Shown: positions 1 to 6,400, numbered from the stretch's first letter. The stretch: 7,096 nt of DNA from an uncultured Clostridia bacterium (GCA_946626015.1 CAMOTT010000107.1:1-7096); one strand, 5' to 3'. Notes: a model not told the origin generated them from the letters alone. A program made the numbers and translations.

Positions 1-76
1 GGCGGTCTTTGTGACGGAAAACGGCGAGATAAAAATAACCGACGGCTTAGTCGGCAGCTTTGAACGGAAGAACTGA
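1..76 (+). CDS. apbE: C-terminal end of FAD:protein FMN transferase (ApbE family), 5' truncated
   Basis: An open frame enters from the left edge (first full codon at 2) and ends in TGA at 74-76, giving 24 residues beginning AVFVTENGEIKITDG and ending FERKN. The pattern of a short beta strand, a charged turn and a final 'TDGL..SF' strand matches the usual C-terminal tail of ApbE proteins. ApbE is an extracytoplasmic, Mg-dependent enzyme that transfers FMN from FAD onto a Thr or Ser of target proteins. RnfG and RnfD, encoded downstream, are classical targets, so its presence two bases before the next gene in the rnf operon makes sense. The catalytic part lies outside the window, so the call rests on the tail and the context. 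Confidence 0.66.
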   Translation, partial: AVFVTENGEIKITDGLVGSFERKN

Positions 77-78
77 TT

Positions 79-447
79 ATGGATAAACTTGCCAAGCGAA
101 GCGATATTTTACTGATTTTGATTTTATTTATGCTGGCGCTGGTTCTGATCCTGCCCCGGTTTTTCAGCCGTCAGGAACCCCTCACCGCCTCCGTTTATGT
201 GGACGGGGAACTGAACCAGCAGATTGATCTTTCAAAGATAGATTCAACATATGAGTTTTCGGTAAACAACACCGTGATAGTCGCGGAGAATAACTCCATC
301 CGTTTCAAATCCTCGGATTGCAGGGATAAGCTCTGCGTCAACACCGGCAGATTGACAAAGGCCAACAGCGTCGCCGCCTGCCTGCCGAACAGGGTGCTCA
401 TCGCCCTTTCCGGCGAGAGCGGAGAATACGACGCCATCACTTATTGA
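79..447 (+). CDS. Membrane-anchored NusG domain II-containing protein
   Basis: 122 residues. A short basic N-terminus (KLAKR) precedes one hydrophobic span at about residues 9-28, followed by an extracytoplasmic beta-rich domain. The family signature is visible: the C81-x4-C86 element CRDKLCVNTG, followed by C101 in AACLPNRV. This matches the stand-alone NusG domain II family (PF07009), which is not a transcription factor despite its name. The start at 79 lies 2 bases after the apbE stop and has only a weak upstream GGAAG, suggesting translational coupling. Genes of this family often sit with apbE, Gx-transporter and rnf genes in Clostridia. The function is not established. Inference: an exported redox or flavin-related accessory to the neighbouring membrane system. 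The three cysteines could bind a metal or form a disulfide. Confidence 0.85.
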   Translation: MDKLAKRSDILLILILFMLALVLILPRFFSRQEPLTASVYVDGELNQQIDLSKIDSTYEFSVNNTVIVAENNSIRFKSSDCRDKLCVNTGRLTKANSVAACLPNRVLIALSGESGEYDAITY

Positions 448-463
448 GTCAGGGAGCTTTGAT

Positions 464-997
464 ATGAAAAGAAACTCAGCGTCACGGGCCGCCCTGTTGG
501 GCATACTCACGGCGGAGGCTCTGGCTCTTTCGTTCCTTGAGGGTCTGATACCTCCCATACCCGGAATGCCGCCGGGAGCAAAGCCCGGGCTTTCAAATAT
601 AATCACCATGTTCACCGTATACAGTGTGGGCTGGCAGGAGGCTCTTGTGATCACCGTTTTAAAGGCGATCTTTGCCGCCCTTACAAGAGGCGTCACCGCC
701 GGACTTATGAGCCTGTCCGGGGGTCTTTTGAGCACAGCGGCTCTGATACTTCTGTCAAAATTTTCAAAGGATCGTTTCGGATATCTTGGGATAAGCGTCA
801 TCTGCGCCGTTATCCACAATCTGGGTCAGCTACTTGTTTCCTTTATCCTTTTGGGCTCGGCAGCAGTTTTCGGTTATATCCCGTTCCTGATCCTTTTCGC
901 GGTGGTGACCGGCGCCTTAACAGGCACCGTTTTAAAGGTCACAATGCCCGTACTTATAAAGCAAATCAAATTTTCTTCATTTTATAAAAGGGGTTGA
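464..997 (+). CDS. Gx transporter family membrane protein (Hpre_diP_synt_I / PF07456)
   Basis: 177 residues, almost entirely hydrophobic, with roughly five membrane segments (about 10-30, 45-70, 82-98, 106-131 and 137-165). The diagnostic loop PPGAKPGLSN at residues 36-45 is the family hallmark. HNLGQLLVSF at 118-127 is a second conserved patch. The family is annotated either as 'heptaprenyl diphosphate synthase component I' or as Gx transporter, and its architecture resembles ECF-type substrate-binding (S) components. Substrate and role are not settled. AGGGAG about 8 bases before the ATG serves as RBS, and the gap from the previous gene is 16 bases. Between apbE/NusG-II and rnfC it is probably an accessory to the flavin/redox apparatus, or moves a small hydrophobic or flavin-like substrate. 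No catalytic Asp-rich prenyl-synthase motif is visible, so a true prenyltransferase activity is unlikely. Confidence 0.85.
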   Translation: MKRNSASRAALLGILTAEALALSFLEGLIPPIPGMPPGAKPGLSNIITMFTVYSVGWQEALVITVLKAIFAALTRGVTAGLMSLSGGLLSTAALILLSKFSKDRFGYLGISVICAVIHNLGQLLVSFILLGSAAVFGYIPFLILFAVVTGALTGTVLKVTMPVLIKQIKFSSFYKRG

Positions 998-1001
998 ATA
1001 A

Positions 1002-2354
1002 ATGTTTTCATCAAAGAATGACGGTGTGCTCAACGCCGTCAAAAAGGTCAGAGGCGGCGTCAAGGTCTCCCATTGCAAAAACACCGCCGAATGCGCCACA
1101 GTGCGTATGCCCATACCCCAGGAGGTAGTTATCTCTATGCAGCAGCACATCGGCGCGCCCTGCACTCCCTGCGTCAAGGTGGGTGATACGGTCTCGGTGG
1201 GTCAAAAGATCGGAGACAGCGACAAATACGTCAGCGCCCCCATCCATGCCTCCGTTTCCGGCAAGGTCACAAAGATCAGCGAGATCCAGCTTGTCAACGG
1301 AGCCAATGCCCAGGCTGTGACCATTGAATCCGACGGCGAGATGCGGCTGTTTGAGGGCATTGAGCCGCCCAAAGTCACCAACAGAGAGGAGCTTATAAAG
1401 GCCGTGCGGGAGTCCGGGCTTGTGGGTCTTGGCGGCGCAGGCTTTCCTACCCATGTCAAGATGAGCTTCCCCCCCGAAAAAAATATCGACACCCTGATAA
1501 TCAACGCGGCGGAATGTGAGCCATTTATTACCGTGGACTACCGCGAATGTATCGAAAACTCCTGGGATATCCTTTCCGGAGTGTACAGCGTCAAGGAGCT
1601 TTTGGGCATAAAGAACGTTGTTATCGCCGCAGAGGACAATAAACCCGAGGCCTTCAACGTCCTTAAGCGCATTGCAGATAAAGATCTCCACGAGGGCAAC
1701 TATGTCCGACTGATGCGGCTCAAGTCAAAATATCCCCAGGGCGCGGAGAAGATGATGGTGCAGTCTGCCACCGGCAGAAAGGTTCCCCCCGGAAAGCTCC
1801 CGGCGGACGTGGGCTGTATGGTGATGAACGTGGCCAGTATCGCCTTCGTATCCCGTTACCTTAAATCGGGCAAGCCCCTGGTCAGCCGCTCCCTGACGGT
1901 GGACGGTTCGGCAATAGAGAACCCTAAAAACGTCCGTGTTCCCATCGGCACCAGCTTTGGCCAGATAATAGAGTTCTGCGGCGGTTTCAAGGAGCCCCCC
2001 GCTAAGATCCTCGCAGGAGGACCCATGATGGGTTTTGCCGTTATGAGCACTGATATACACGTCCTTAAGCAGAACAACGCCATACTGGCATTTAACGAAA
2101 AAGACGTTCACAGCAAGCACGAAAACGATTGCATACGCTGCGGCAGCTGCGCCGCCGCCTGCCCCATGAGTCTTATGCCCACCCTCATTGAGCGTTACAC
2201 CAAGGCAAAGGACGTGGAGCGCCTGCAAAAGATCGGCGTGAATGTGTGTATGGAATGCGGCAGCTGCGCCTATTCCTGCCCGGCGTCAAAGCCCCTTGTT
2301 CAGGTAATGCGTCTGGCTAAATCCATTGTCAGAGAGGAGATGGCAAAGAAATGA
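1002..2354 (+). CDS. rnfC: Rnf complex subunit RnfC (NADH-binding peripheral subunit)
   Basis: 450 residues, usual for clostridial RnfC. Order of elements: an N-terminal barrel-sandwich region (about 18-95, with QHIGAPC at 48-54 and SAPIHASVSGKV at 78-89), then the nucleotide/FMN-binding domain with the glycine-rich GLGGAGFPT at 142-150 and NAAECEP at 168-174. An SLBB-like segment follows around 300-350, then two ferredoxin-type [4Fe-4S] motifs at C377/C380/C383/C387 and C416/C419/C422/C426. RnfC is the soluble cytoplasmic subunit that exchanges electrons with NAD+/NADH by analogy with Nqo1-type proteins. The ATG at 1002 is preceded by AAAAGGGG overlapping the upstream stop codon, so translation is probably coupled. 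It overlaps rnfD by 4 bases. There is no Na+-NQR-type replacement of the Fe-S domain, which separates it from NqrA. Confidence 0.97.
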   Translation: MFSSKNDGVLNAVKKVRGGVKVSHCKNTAECATVRMPIPQEVVISMQQHIGAPCTPCVKVGDTVSVGQKIGDSDKYVSAPIHASVSGKVTKISEIQLVNGANAQAVTIESDGEMRLFEGIEPPKVTNREELIKAVRESGLVGLGGAGFPTHVKMSFPPEKNIDTLIINAAECEPFITVDYRECIENSWDILSGVYSVKELLGIKNVVIAAEDNKPEAFNVLKRIADKDLHEGNYVRLMRLKSKYPQGAEKMMVQSATGRKVPPGKLPADVGCMVMNVASIAFVSRYLKSGKPLVSRSLTVDGSAIENPKNVRVPIGTSFGQIIEFCGGFKEPPAKILAGGPMMGFAVMSTDIHVLKQNNAILAFNEKDVHSKHENDCIRCGSCAAACPMSLMPTLIERYTKAKDVERLQKIGVNVCMECGSCAYSCPASKPLVQVMRLAKSIVREEMAKK

Positions 2355-3328
2355 GCAAGCTTACAATAAGCGCCTCCCCCCACGTCAAGTCAAAGACCTC
2401 GTCAACCGGAATAATGCTTGACGTTGTTATAGCACTTGCGCCCTCGCTGATAGCCGCGGTGTTCATCTTCGGCTACAGGGTACTTGCGGTGACAGCCACC
2501 ACGGTGCTCACAGCGGTGGCGGCGGAATACCTTTCCCGCAAAGCCATGAAGCGCCACAACACCATCGGCGATCTCAGCGCCGTTGTGACCGGCGTTCTGC
2601 TGGCGTTCAACCTGCCGGTGACCATCCCCCTCTGGATGGCGGCGATAGGCTCGGTGATAGCCATAGTTATCGTCAAGCAGATGTTCGGCGGCATAGGTCA
2701 GAACTTCGTAAACCCCGCCCTTATCGGCAGGATCGTTTTGCTTTCCTCCTTTTCCACCGATATGACAAACTGGGTCAAGCCCCTTGCGTGGCGCGCAGGA
2801 GACGCTGTCACCACAGCCTCTCCCCTTGCCCTTATGGCGGCAGGCCAAAACGATCAGCTCCCCGGTCTTGCGGATATGCTCCTGGGCGTTCGCGCCGGCT
2901 GTCTGGGCGAGACCTGTGCTTTGGCTTTGATCATCGGCGGAGTTTACCTGATGATCCGCAAGGTCATCTCTCCTGTTATCCCCTTTGTTTACATAGGTAC
3001 TTTCTCAGTTATAATGCTCATCGCCGGCAAGGGTGATTTCACATACCTTGCCTATCAGATAATGGGCGGCGGACTTTTACTGGGCGCCTTCTTTATGGCA
3101 ACGGATTACGCCACCTGCCCCATCAATTTCAAGGGCAAGATAATCTACGCCATCGGCTGCGGACTTCTCACCGCAGTCATCAGGCTGTTTGGCAGCCTGC
3201 CGGAGGGCGTTTCTTTCTCGATCATACTCATGAATATCCTCACGCCCCACATTGAATCCATCACCACCCCCAAGCCCTTCGGCGCGGTCAAGGAGAAAAA
3301 GCAGAAAAAGGAGGCGGCTGAACAATGA
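2351..3328 (+). CDS. rnfD: Rnf complex subunit RnfD (membrane flavoprotein)
   Basis: 325 residues, polytopic, homologous to NqrB/RnfD. Conserved features are GQNFVNPALIGR at 116-127, the covalent-flavin region DAVTTASPL at 151-159, GETCALALIIGGVYL at 186-200, MATDYATCP at 249-257, and PEGVSFSIILMN at 284-295. RnfD carries covalent FMN, attached by ApbE to the last residue of a D-x-x-(S/T)-x-A-(T/S) motif. In most homologues that residue is Thr; here it is Ser157 (codon TCT), so attachment is either to serine or impaired. The C-terminus (from about 313) is a short Lys/Glu-rich cytoplasmic tail. The start ATGA overlaps the rnfC stop, with GAGGAG about 11 bases upstream. The gene is intact, with no frameshift. 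Confidence 0.96.
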   Translation: MSKLTISASPHVKSKTSSTGIMLDVVIALAPSLIAAVFIFGYRVLAVTATTVLTAVAAEYLSRKAMKRHNTIGDLSAVVTGVLLAFNLPVTIPLWMAAIGSVIAIVIVKQMFGGIGQNFVNPALIGRIVLLSSFSTDMTNWVKPLAWRAGDAVTTASPLALMAAGQNDQLPGLADMLLGVRAGCLGETCALALIIGGVYLMIRKVISPVIPFVYIGTFSVIMLIAGKGDFTYLAYQIMGGGLLLGAFFMATDYATCPINFKGKIIYAIGCGLLTAVIRLFGSLPEGVSFSIILMNILTPHIESITTPKPFGAVKEKKQKKEAAEQ

Positions 3329-3918
3329 AAACTTTTAAAGAATTTGCCGTTCCCACCCTTATACTTTTCCTCATCTGCGCAGTTGCCACCTCTCTGCTGG
3401 CGCTGACAAACAGCGTCACCGACCCCAAGATAAAAGAGCTTTCCGCCCAGACGGAGCTCGCGGCCCGCAAAAAGGTTCTGGCAGAGGCGGAGAACTTTGT
3501 GCAGGAGGCTGACATAACCCTTGACGGCAAGGTTTATGAGTGCTTCAAAGGCGTTAAGGGCGGCCGGGTCAGCGGCTACGTTTTCACCACCGTTGCAAAG
3601 GGCTATGGCGGCGACATCAAGGTCATGACCGGCGTTGACGCTGACGGAAAAGTTTCCGGTGTGGAGATACTTGAGATAAGCGAAACGGCAGGCCTCGGAA
3701 TGAACGCCAAAAAGCCCGACTTTCTGAGCCAGTACATCGGAAAATCCGGCGAAATATTCGTCTCAAAGGATAAGCCCGGCGAAAACTCCATTGACGCCCT
3801 CACCGGCGCCACCATCTCATCCCGGGCGGTAACGGGCGCTGTCAACAACGCTCTCAGGCTTTTTGAGGCGGCAAACAACGGCATAGAGCTTTTAAATGAT
3901 CAGGGAGGTGCGCAGTAA
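3325..3918 (+). CDS. rnfG: Rnf complex subunit RnfG (covalent FMN-binding, extracytoplasmic)
   Basis: 197 residues. One N-terminal membrane anchor (about 8-29) is followed by an FMN_bind domain. KGYGGDIKVMTGVD at 92-105, the ETAGLG loop at 120-125, and the flavinylation motif DALTGATISS at 157-166 are all typical; Thr163 is the expected phosphoester-linked FMN attachment site. The domain faces outside, which fits the extracytoplasmic ApbE encoded at the left edge. It overlaps rnfD by 4 bases (ATGA) and rnfE by 1 base (TAATG), and AAGGAGG lies about 10 bases before the ATG. Length and motif order are normal for a clostridial RnfG (NqrC homologue). Confidence 0.97.
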   Translation: MKTFKEFAVPTLILFLICAVATSLLALTNSVTDPKIKELSAQTELAARKKVLAEAENFVQEADITLDGKVYECFKGVKGGRVSGYVFTTVAKGYGGDIKVMTGVDADGKVSGVEILEISETAGLGMNAKKPDFLSQYIGKSGEIFVSKDKPGENSIDALTGATISSRAVTGAVNNALRLFEAANNGIELLNDQGGAQ

Positions 3919-4679
3919 TGGCTGAAAAGCGATCAATAGGCAAAGAGTTTACAAAGGGCTTTATCTCTGAAAACCCTGTTTTAAGGCTGGTTCTCGGCAC
4001 CTGCCCCACTCTGGCGGTCACCACCTCCGTGGTCAACGCCATTGGCATGGGTCTTGCCGCCACAATAGTTCTCATCGGCTCAAATATGGTCATCTCGGCG
4101 CTGCGCAAGATCATCCCCTCAAAGGTGCGTATCCCCGCTTTTGTTGTGGTCATCGCCTCCTTTGTTACAATAGTTCAGATGCTGGTCAAGGCCTTTGTCC
4201 CGGTGCTGGACGAATCCCTTGGCGTGTATCTCCCCCTGATAGTCGTCAACTGCATAATTCTCGGCAGAGCGGAAGCCTTTGCAAGCAAGAACCCCGTCCT
4301 TGTTTCCGCTGTTGACGGATTGGGCATGGGTCTTGGTTTTACCACCGCGCTTTTGTGCATGAGCTCCATCCGTGAGATCATCGGCGCGGGCACCTTCCTC
4401 TCCGGCACTCAGAGCCTGCTGGCCCTGTTCGGGGACAATGTTTTAGGCGGCTTTGACGGCTTTACGCTGATCTCCGGCAACGGAGCGTTGAAGCCCATGG
4501 TCATACTCATCCTTGCCCCCGGCGGTTTCTTTGTGTTCGGCCTGCTTATGGCCTGCGTAAACAAGCTCGCTGAAAAGAAAGGCAAACCCAAGGCGGAGCT
4601 CAAGGGCTGCAGCAACTGCCCCATGGCAGCCTCCTGCTCCCTTGAATGTAAAAATGATATCAAGGAGGGCAAAGCGTAA
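3918..4679 (+). CDS. rnfE: Rnf complex subunit RnfE with cysteine-rich C-terminal tail
   Basis: 253 residues. The core (about 1-215) is a six-helix NqrD/RnfE-type membrane protein with NPVLRLVLGTCP at 19-30 and GVYLPLIVVNCIILGR at 102-117. C29 and C112 correspond to the two cysteines that, together with the pair in RnfA, are known in this family to ligate an intramembrane [2Fe-2S] cluster. After the last helix comes a Lys-rich linker and then a tail with C231, C234, C240 and C244 (CX2CX5CX3C), absent from the short proteobacterial proteins. The tail could bind a metal or Fe-S cluster, or form disulfides; its role is unknown to me. It overlaps both rnfG and rnfA by one base (TAATG junctions). 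GGGAGG and AAGGAGGG respectively precede the rnfE and rnfA starts. Confidence 0.96.
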   Translation: MAEKRSIGKEFTKGFISENPVLRLVLGTCPTLAVTTSVVNAIGMGLAATIVLIGSNMVISALRKIIPSKVRIPAFVVVIASFVTIVQMLVKAFVPVLDESLGVYLPLIVVNCIILGRAEAFASKNPVLVSAVDGLGMGLGFTTALLCMSSIREIIGAGTFLSGTQSLLALFGDNVLGGFDGFTLISGNGALKPMVILILAPGGFFVFGLLMACVNKLAEKKGKPKAELKGCSNCPMAASCSLECKNDIKEGKA

Positions 4680-5269
4680 TGAAACTTATGTTATCGGTAC
4701 TGCTTACCGCCGTTTTGACGGAAAATTTCATCCTCTGCAAGTTCCTCGGCATCTGCCCCTTCCTTGGAGTCTCTAAAAAGCTTAACACTGCGGTGGGAAT
4801 GTCCGGGGCGGTCATCTTCGTTATGGCTCTCGCCACTGCGGTGACCTACCCCATCAACAAGTTCCTGCTTGTTAAACATGACCTTGAGTATCTGCAAACC
4901 ATAGTGTTCATCCTGGTCATAGCGGCTCTGGTGCAGTTCGTTGAGATCGTACTCAAAAAATTTATGCCTCCCCTTTACAATTCCCTTGGCATCTATCTGC
5001 CCCTTATCACCACCAACTGCGCGGTGCTGGGCGTGGTAATGCTCAACATCGGCAAGGAGTTCAACTTTGCCCTTTCCATGGTCAACTCCATCGGCGCCGG
5101 TCTGGGCTTTATGCTGGCAATGGTGATGTTCGCCGGTGTGCGGCAAAAGCTGGAGGGCTGTGACATTCCCAAGTTCATGCAGGGTCTGCCCATCACTCTT
5201 GTGGCCGCTTCGCTGGTCTCCGTTTCCTTCCTGGGCTTCACCGGCCTGGTGGACGGCATATTTGCCTGA
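4679..5269 (+). CDS. rnfA: Rnf complex subunit RnfA (integral membrane)
   Basis: 196 residues, six hydrophobic helices, the pseudo-symmetric partner of RnfE. ENFILCKFLGICPFLGVS spans about 15-32 and LGIYLPLITTNCAVLG about 103-118. C26 and C114 are the expected half-set of ligands for the RnfA/RnfE intramembrane [2Fe-2S] cluster; C20 is additional. NSIGAGLGFMLAMVMFAG at 136-153 is also family-typical. The two half-sites arranged head-to-tail in RnfA and RnfE are thought to carry electrons across the membrane during ion pumping. The start is ATG in a TAATG overlap with rnfE, 11 bases after AAGGAGGG. It is the last gene before the only sizeable gap within the rnf cluster. Confidence 0.97.
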   Translation: MKLMLSVLLTAVLTENFILCKFLGICPFLGVSKKLNTAVGMSGAVIFVMALATAVTYPINKFLLVKHDLEYLQTIVFILVIAALVQFVEIVLKKFMPPLYNSLGIYLPLITTNCAVLGVVMLNIGKEFNFALSMVNSIGAGLGFMLAMVMFAGVRQKLEGCDIPKFMQGLPITLVAASLVSVSFLGFTGLVDGIFA

Positions 5270-5287
5270 CTAAAATATAAGAAAGGG

Positions 5288-5313
5288 CTGTTGATCGTCA
5301 CTGATATCAACAG
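5288..5313 (+). promoter_or_regulatory. Intercistronic hairpin between rnfA and rnfB
   Basis: CTGTTGAT (5288-5295) and ATCAACAG (5306-5313) are perfect 8-bp inverted arms around a 10-base loop. The hairpin ends three bases before the rnfB RBS (GAGAGG, 5316-5321). No T-run follows it, so it is not a rho-independent terminator. It may adjust rnfB translation or mark an mRNA processing or stability point; that is inference. Confidence 0.6.
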
Positions 5314-5315
5314 TT

Positions 5316-5321
5316 GAGAGG
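5316..5321 (+). promoter_or_regulatory. Ribosome binding site that sets the rnfB start
   Basis: GAGAGG lies 7 bases before the ATG at 5329. A TTG at 5314 is in frame but overlaps the end of the hairpin arm and this RBS, and it has no RBS of its own. The ATG at 5329 is therefore preferred. Confidence 0.75.
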
Positions 5322-5328
5322 ATCATAT

Positions 5329-6135
5329 ATGGAAAGTATTGTTTTAGCGATAATAATCGTCGCGGCCATCGGTCTTATAGCCGGTTTGGGTCTGGCAGTA
5401 GCCTCCAAGGTCATGGCTGTACCCGTTGATGAAAAAGCGGAGAAAATTAAGGCGGTTTTGCCCGGCGCCAACTGCGGCGCCTGCGGATTTTCCGGCTGCG
5501 CCGGTTACGCTGCGGCTCTCTCGGAGGGCAAGACCAAAAACACCGCTCTTTGCGCCCCCGGCGGCACTGCCGTCTCTTTGGAGGTGGCAAAGATAACCGG
5601 GCTCTCCGCCGGTTCTGTTGTGCCCAGCTCTGCGGTGGTGCTGTGCAGAGGCACATCCCAAAATGTTTCAAAGCGCTTCGTTTACAGCGGCGTGGAGAGC
5701 TGTAAAATGGCGGCTCAGCTTTTCGGAGGCCCCAACAGCTGCTCCTTCGGCTGCTTAGGCTACGGCGACTGCGCGGCTCAATGCGAATATGACGCGATAC
5801 ATATCTGCGACGGCGTCGCCCGCATCAACCCTGTGGCCTGCCACGCCTGCAAAAAATGCGTCAACACCTGCCCCAGAGGCATTATCAAGATGCTGCCCCT
5901 CAATATGGCAAAAGCCGCCGTGCTCTGCAACAACCACAGCAAGGGAGCCCAGACCAGAAAGGACTGCTCCGCAGGCTGTATCGGCTGCATGAAGTGCGAA
6001 AAAACCTGCGAATACGGCGCAGTGAAGGTGGTCAACTTCTGCGCGGTGGTGGACTACGAAAAATGCGTTGGCTGCGGCAAATGCCACGAGGCCTGCCCGG
6101 TAAAATGCATCGATATAATGAACCTGAAAGCGTAA
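5329..6135 (+). CDS. rnfB: Rnf complex subunit RnfB (multi-cluster ferredoxin-accepting subunit)
   Basis: 268 residues from ATG 5329. One N-terminal membrane helix (about 4-29) is followed by the RnfB-type Fe-S domain (NCGACGFSGCAGYAAAL; C49, C52, C57, C75). Next come two tandem ferredoxin-like modules: C138/C142/C148/C152 with C171/C174/C177/C181, then C217/C220/C223/C227 with C246/C249/C252/C256. Read this way the protein can hold five [4Fe-4S] clusters, more than the short proteobacterial RnfB, in line with clostridial proteins. Additional cysteines (C106, C125, C160, C200, C213, C238, C260) are not assigned. RnfB is taken to be the cytoplasmic entry point for electrons from reduced ferredoxin. 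It is the last gene of the operon, 59 bases after rnfA, and is followed directly by a terminator. Confidence 0.96.
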   Translation: MESIVLAIIIVAAIGLIAGLGLAVASKVMAVPVDEKAEKIKAVLPGANCGACGFSGCAGYAAALSEGKTKNTALCAPGGTAVSLEVAKITGLSAGSVVPSSAVVLCRGTSQNVSKRFVYSGVESCKMAAQLFGGPNSCSFGCLGYGDCAAQCEYDAIHICDGVARINPVACHACKKCVNTCPRGIIKMLPLNMAKAAVLCNNHSKGAQTRKDCSAGCIGCMKCEKTCEYGAVKVVNFCAVVDYEKCVGCGKCHEACPVKCIDIMNLKA

Positions 6136-6152
6136 TAAATTACATCAAAAAT

Positions 6153-6182
6153 GCTTGCCGTGAATGATCGGCAGGCTTTTTT
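6153..6182 (+). terminator. Rho-independent terminator of the rnf operon
   Basis: GCTTGCCG (6153-6160) pairs with CGGCAGGC (6169-6176), 8 bp with one G-U, around an 8-base loop, followed by six T (6177-6182). It lies 17 bases after the rnfB stop. The five A upstream (6147-6151) could extend the stem and give some bidirectional activity. Confidence 0.88.
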
Positions 6183-6203
6183 GTATCAGCTCCGAAAGAC
6201 AGC

Positions 6204-6234
6204 AAAACCCGGATGAGGATACCTCACCCGGGTT
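6204..6234 (-). terminator. Terminator of the small - strand gene
   Basis: A strong hairpin: 7 bp (AACCCGG 6206-6212 with CCGGGTT 6228-6234), one A-C mismatch, then 5 bp (TGAGG 6214-6218 with CCTCA 6222-6226) and a three-base loop. Read on the - strand it ends in TTTT, about 40 bases beyond the stop of the 39-codon ORF. On the + strand there is no good T-run, so it fits the - strand gene better, though it could back up the rnf terminator. The U-tract is short. Confidence 0.6.
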
Positions 6235-6273
6235 ATTTCGCATTTTGCCGTTGTCGCTCGGTCAACGTTGAAA

Positions 6274-6393
6274 TTACCTTTTGATCTTTTGAAAATCAGA
6301 ACGGACGTCAAAGAAAAGTCCCACCGATACAGCCGGGAGCAGCATGATCAGCATAGCCAGCATTGATAAAGCCTTTTTAAATGTTTTTCTCAT
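6274..6393 (-). CDS. Small ORF: 39-residue single-span or signal-peptide-like microprotein
   Basis: ATG at 6393-6391, stop TAA at 6276-6274. The N-terminus is basic (MRKTFKKALS), followed by an uninterrupted hydrophobic stretch at about residues 9-28 (including MLAMLIMLLPAVSVG) and a short polar, mostly basic C-terminus (DVRSDFQKIKR). Support for it being real: a near-consensus RBS (CGGAGGG) 7 bases upstream, a sigma-A-like promoter about 75 bases upstream, a terminator hairpin just downstream, and a composition expected of a membrane or secreted peptide. I recognise no family. It could be a membrane microprotein, or a leader whose short tail is released by signal peptidase as a peptide. A remnant of a larger secreted protein is also possible, but the neat flanking signals argue against decay. 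Confidence 0.62.
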   Translation of the reverse strand: MRKTFKKALSMLAMLIMLLPAVSVGLFFDVRSDFQKIKR

Positions 6394-6400
6394 AATCTTT

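Noticed and set aside
244..819. 191-codon - strand frame across the NusG-II and Gx genes
   Set aside because: It overlaps two recognisable + strand genes, has no RBS support and no recognisable product.
1011..1691. Long open frame on the - strand opposite rnfC (226 codons)
   Set aside because: It is a composition shadow of rnfC. Its product is His/Gly/Asp-rich with no family features, and the + strand frame is a full-length RnfC.
2788..3036. 82-codon + strand frame inside rnfD
   Set aside because: It is an Arg/Ser/Pro-rich out-of-frame translation of a conserved membrane protein, with no sign of a real product.
5288..5313. rnfA-rnfB hairpin as a transcription terminator
   Set aside because: No T-run follows it, and an RBS and an essential complex subunit lie directly downstream.
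5314..5328. TTG at 5314 as an upstream in-frame start of rnfB (five more residues)
   Set aside because: The TTG overlaps the hairpin end and the GAGAGG that serves the ATG at 5329. It has no RBS of its own, and the protein from the ATG begins directly with the usual short leader into the membrane helix.
5856..6167. 103-codon + strand frame overlapping the end of rnfB
   Set aside because: It is a frame-shifted reading of the Cys-rich repeats, and it runs into the terminator.
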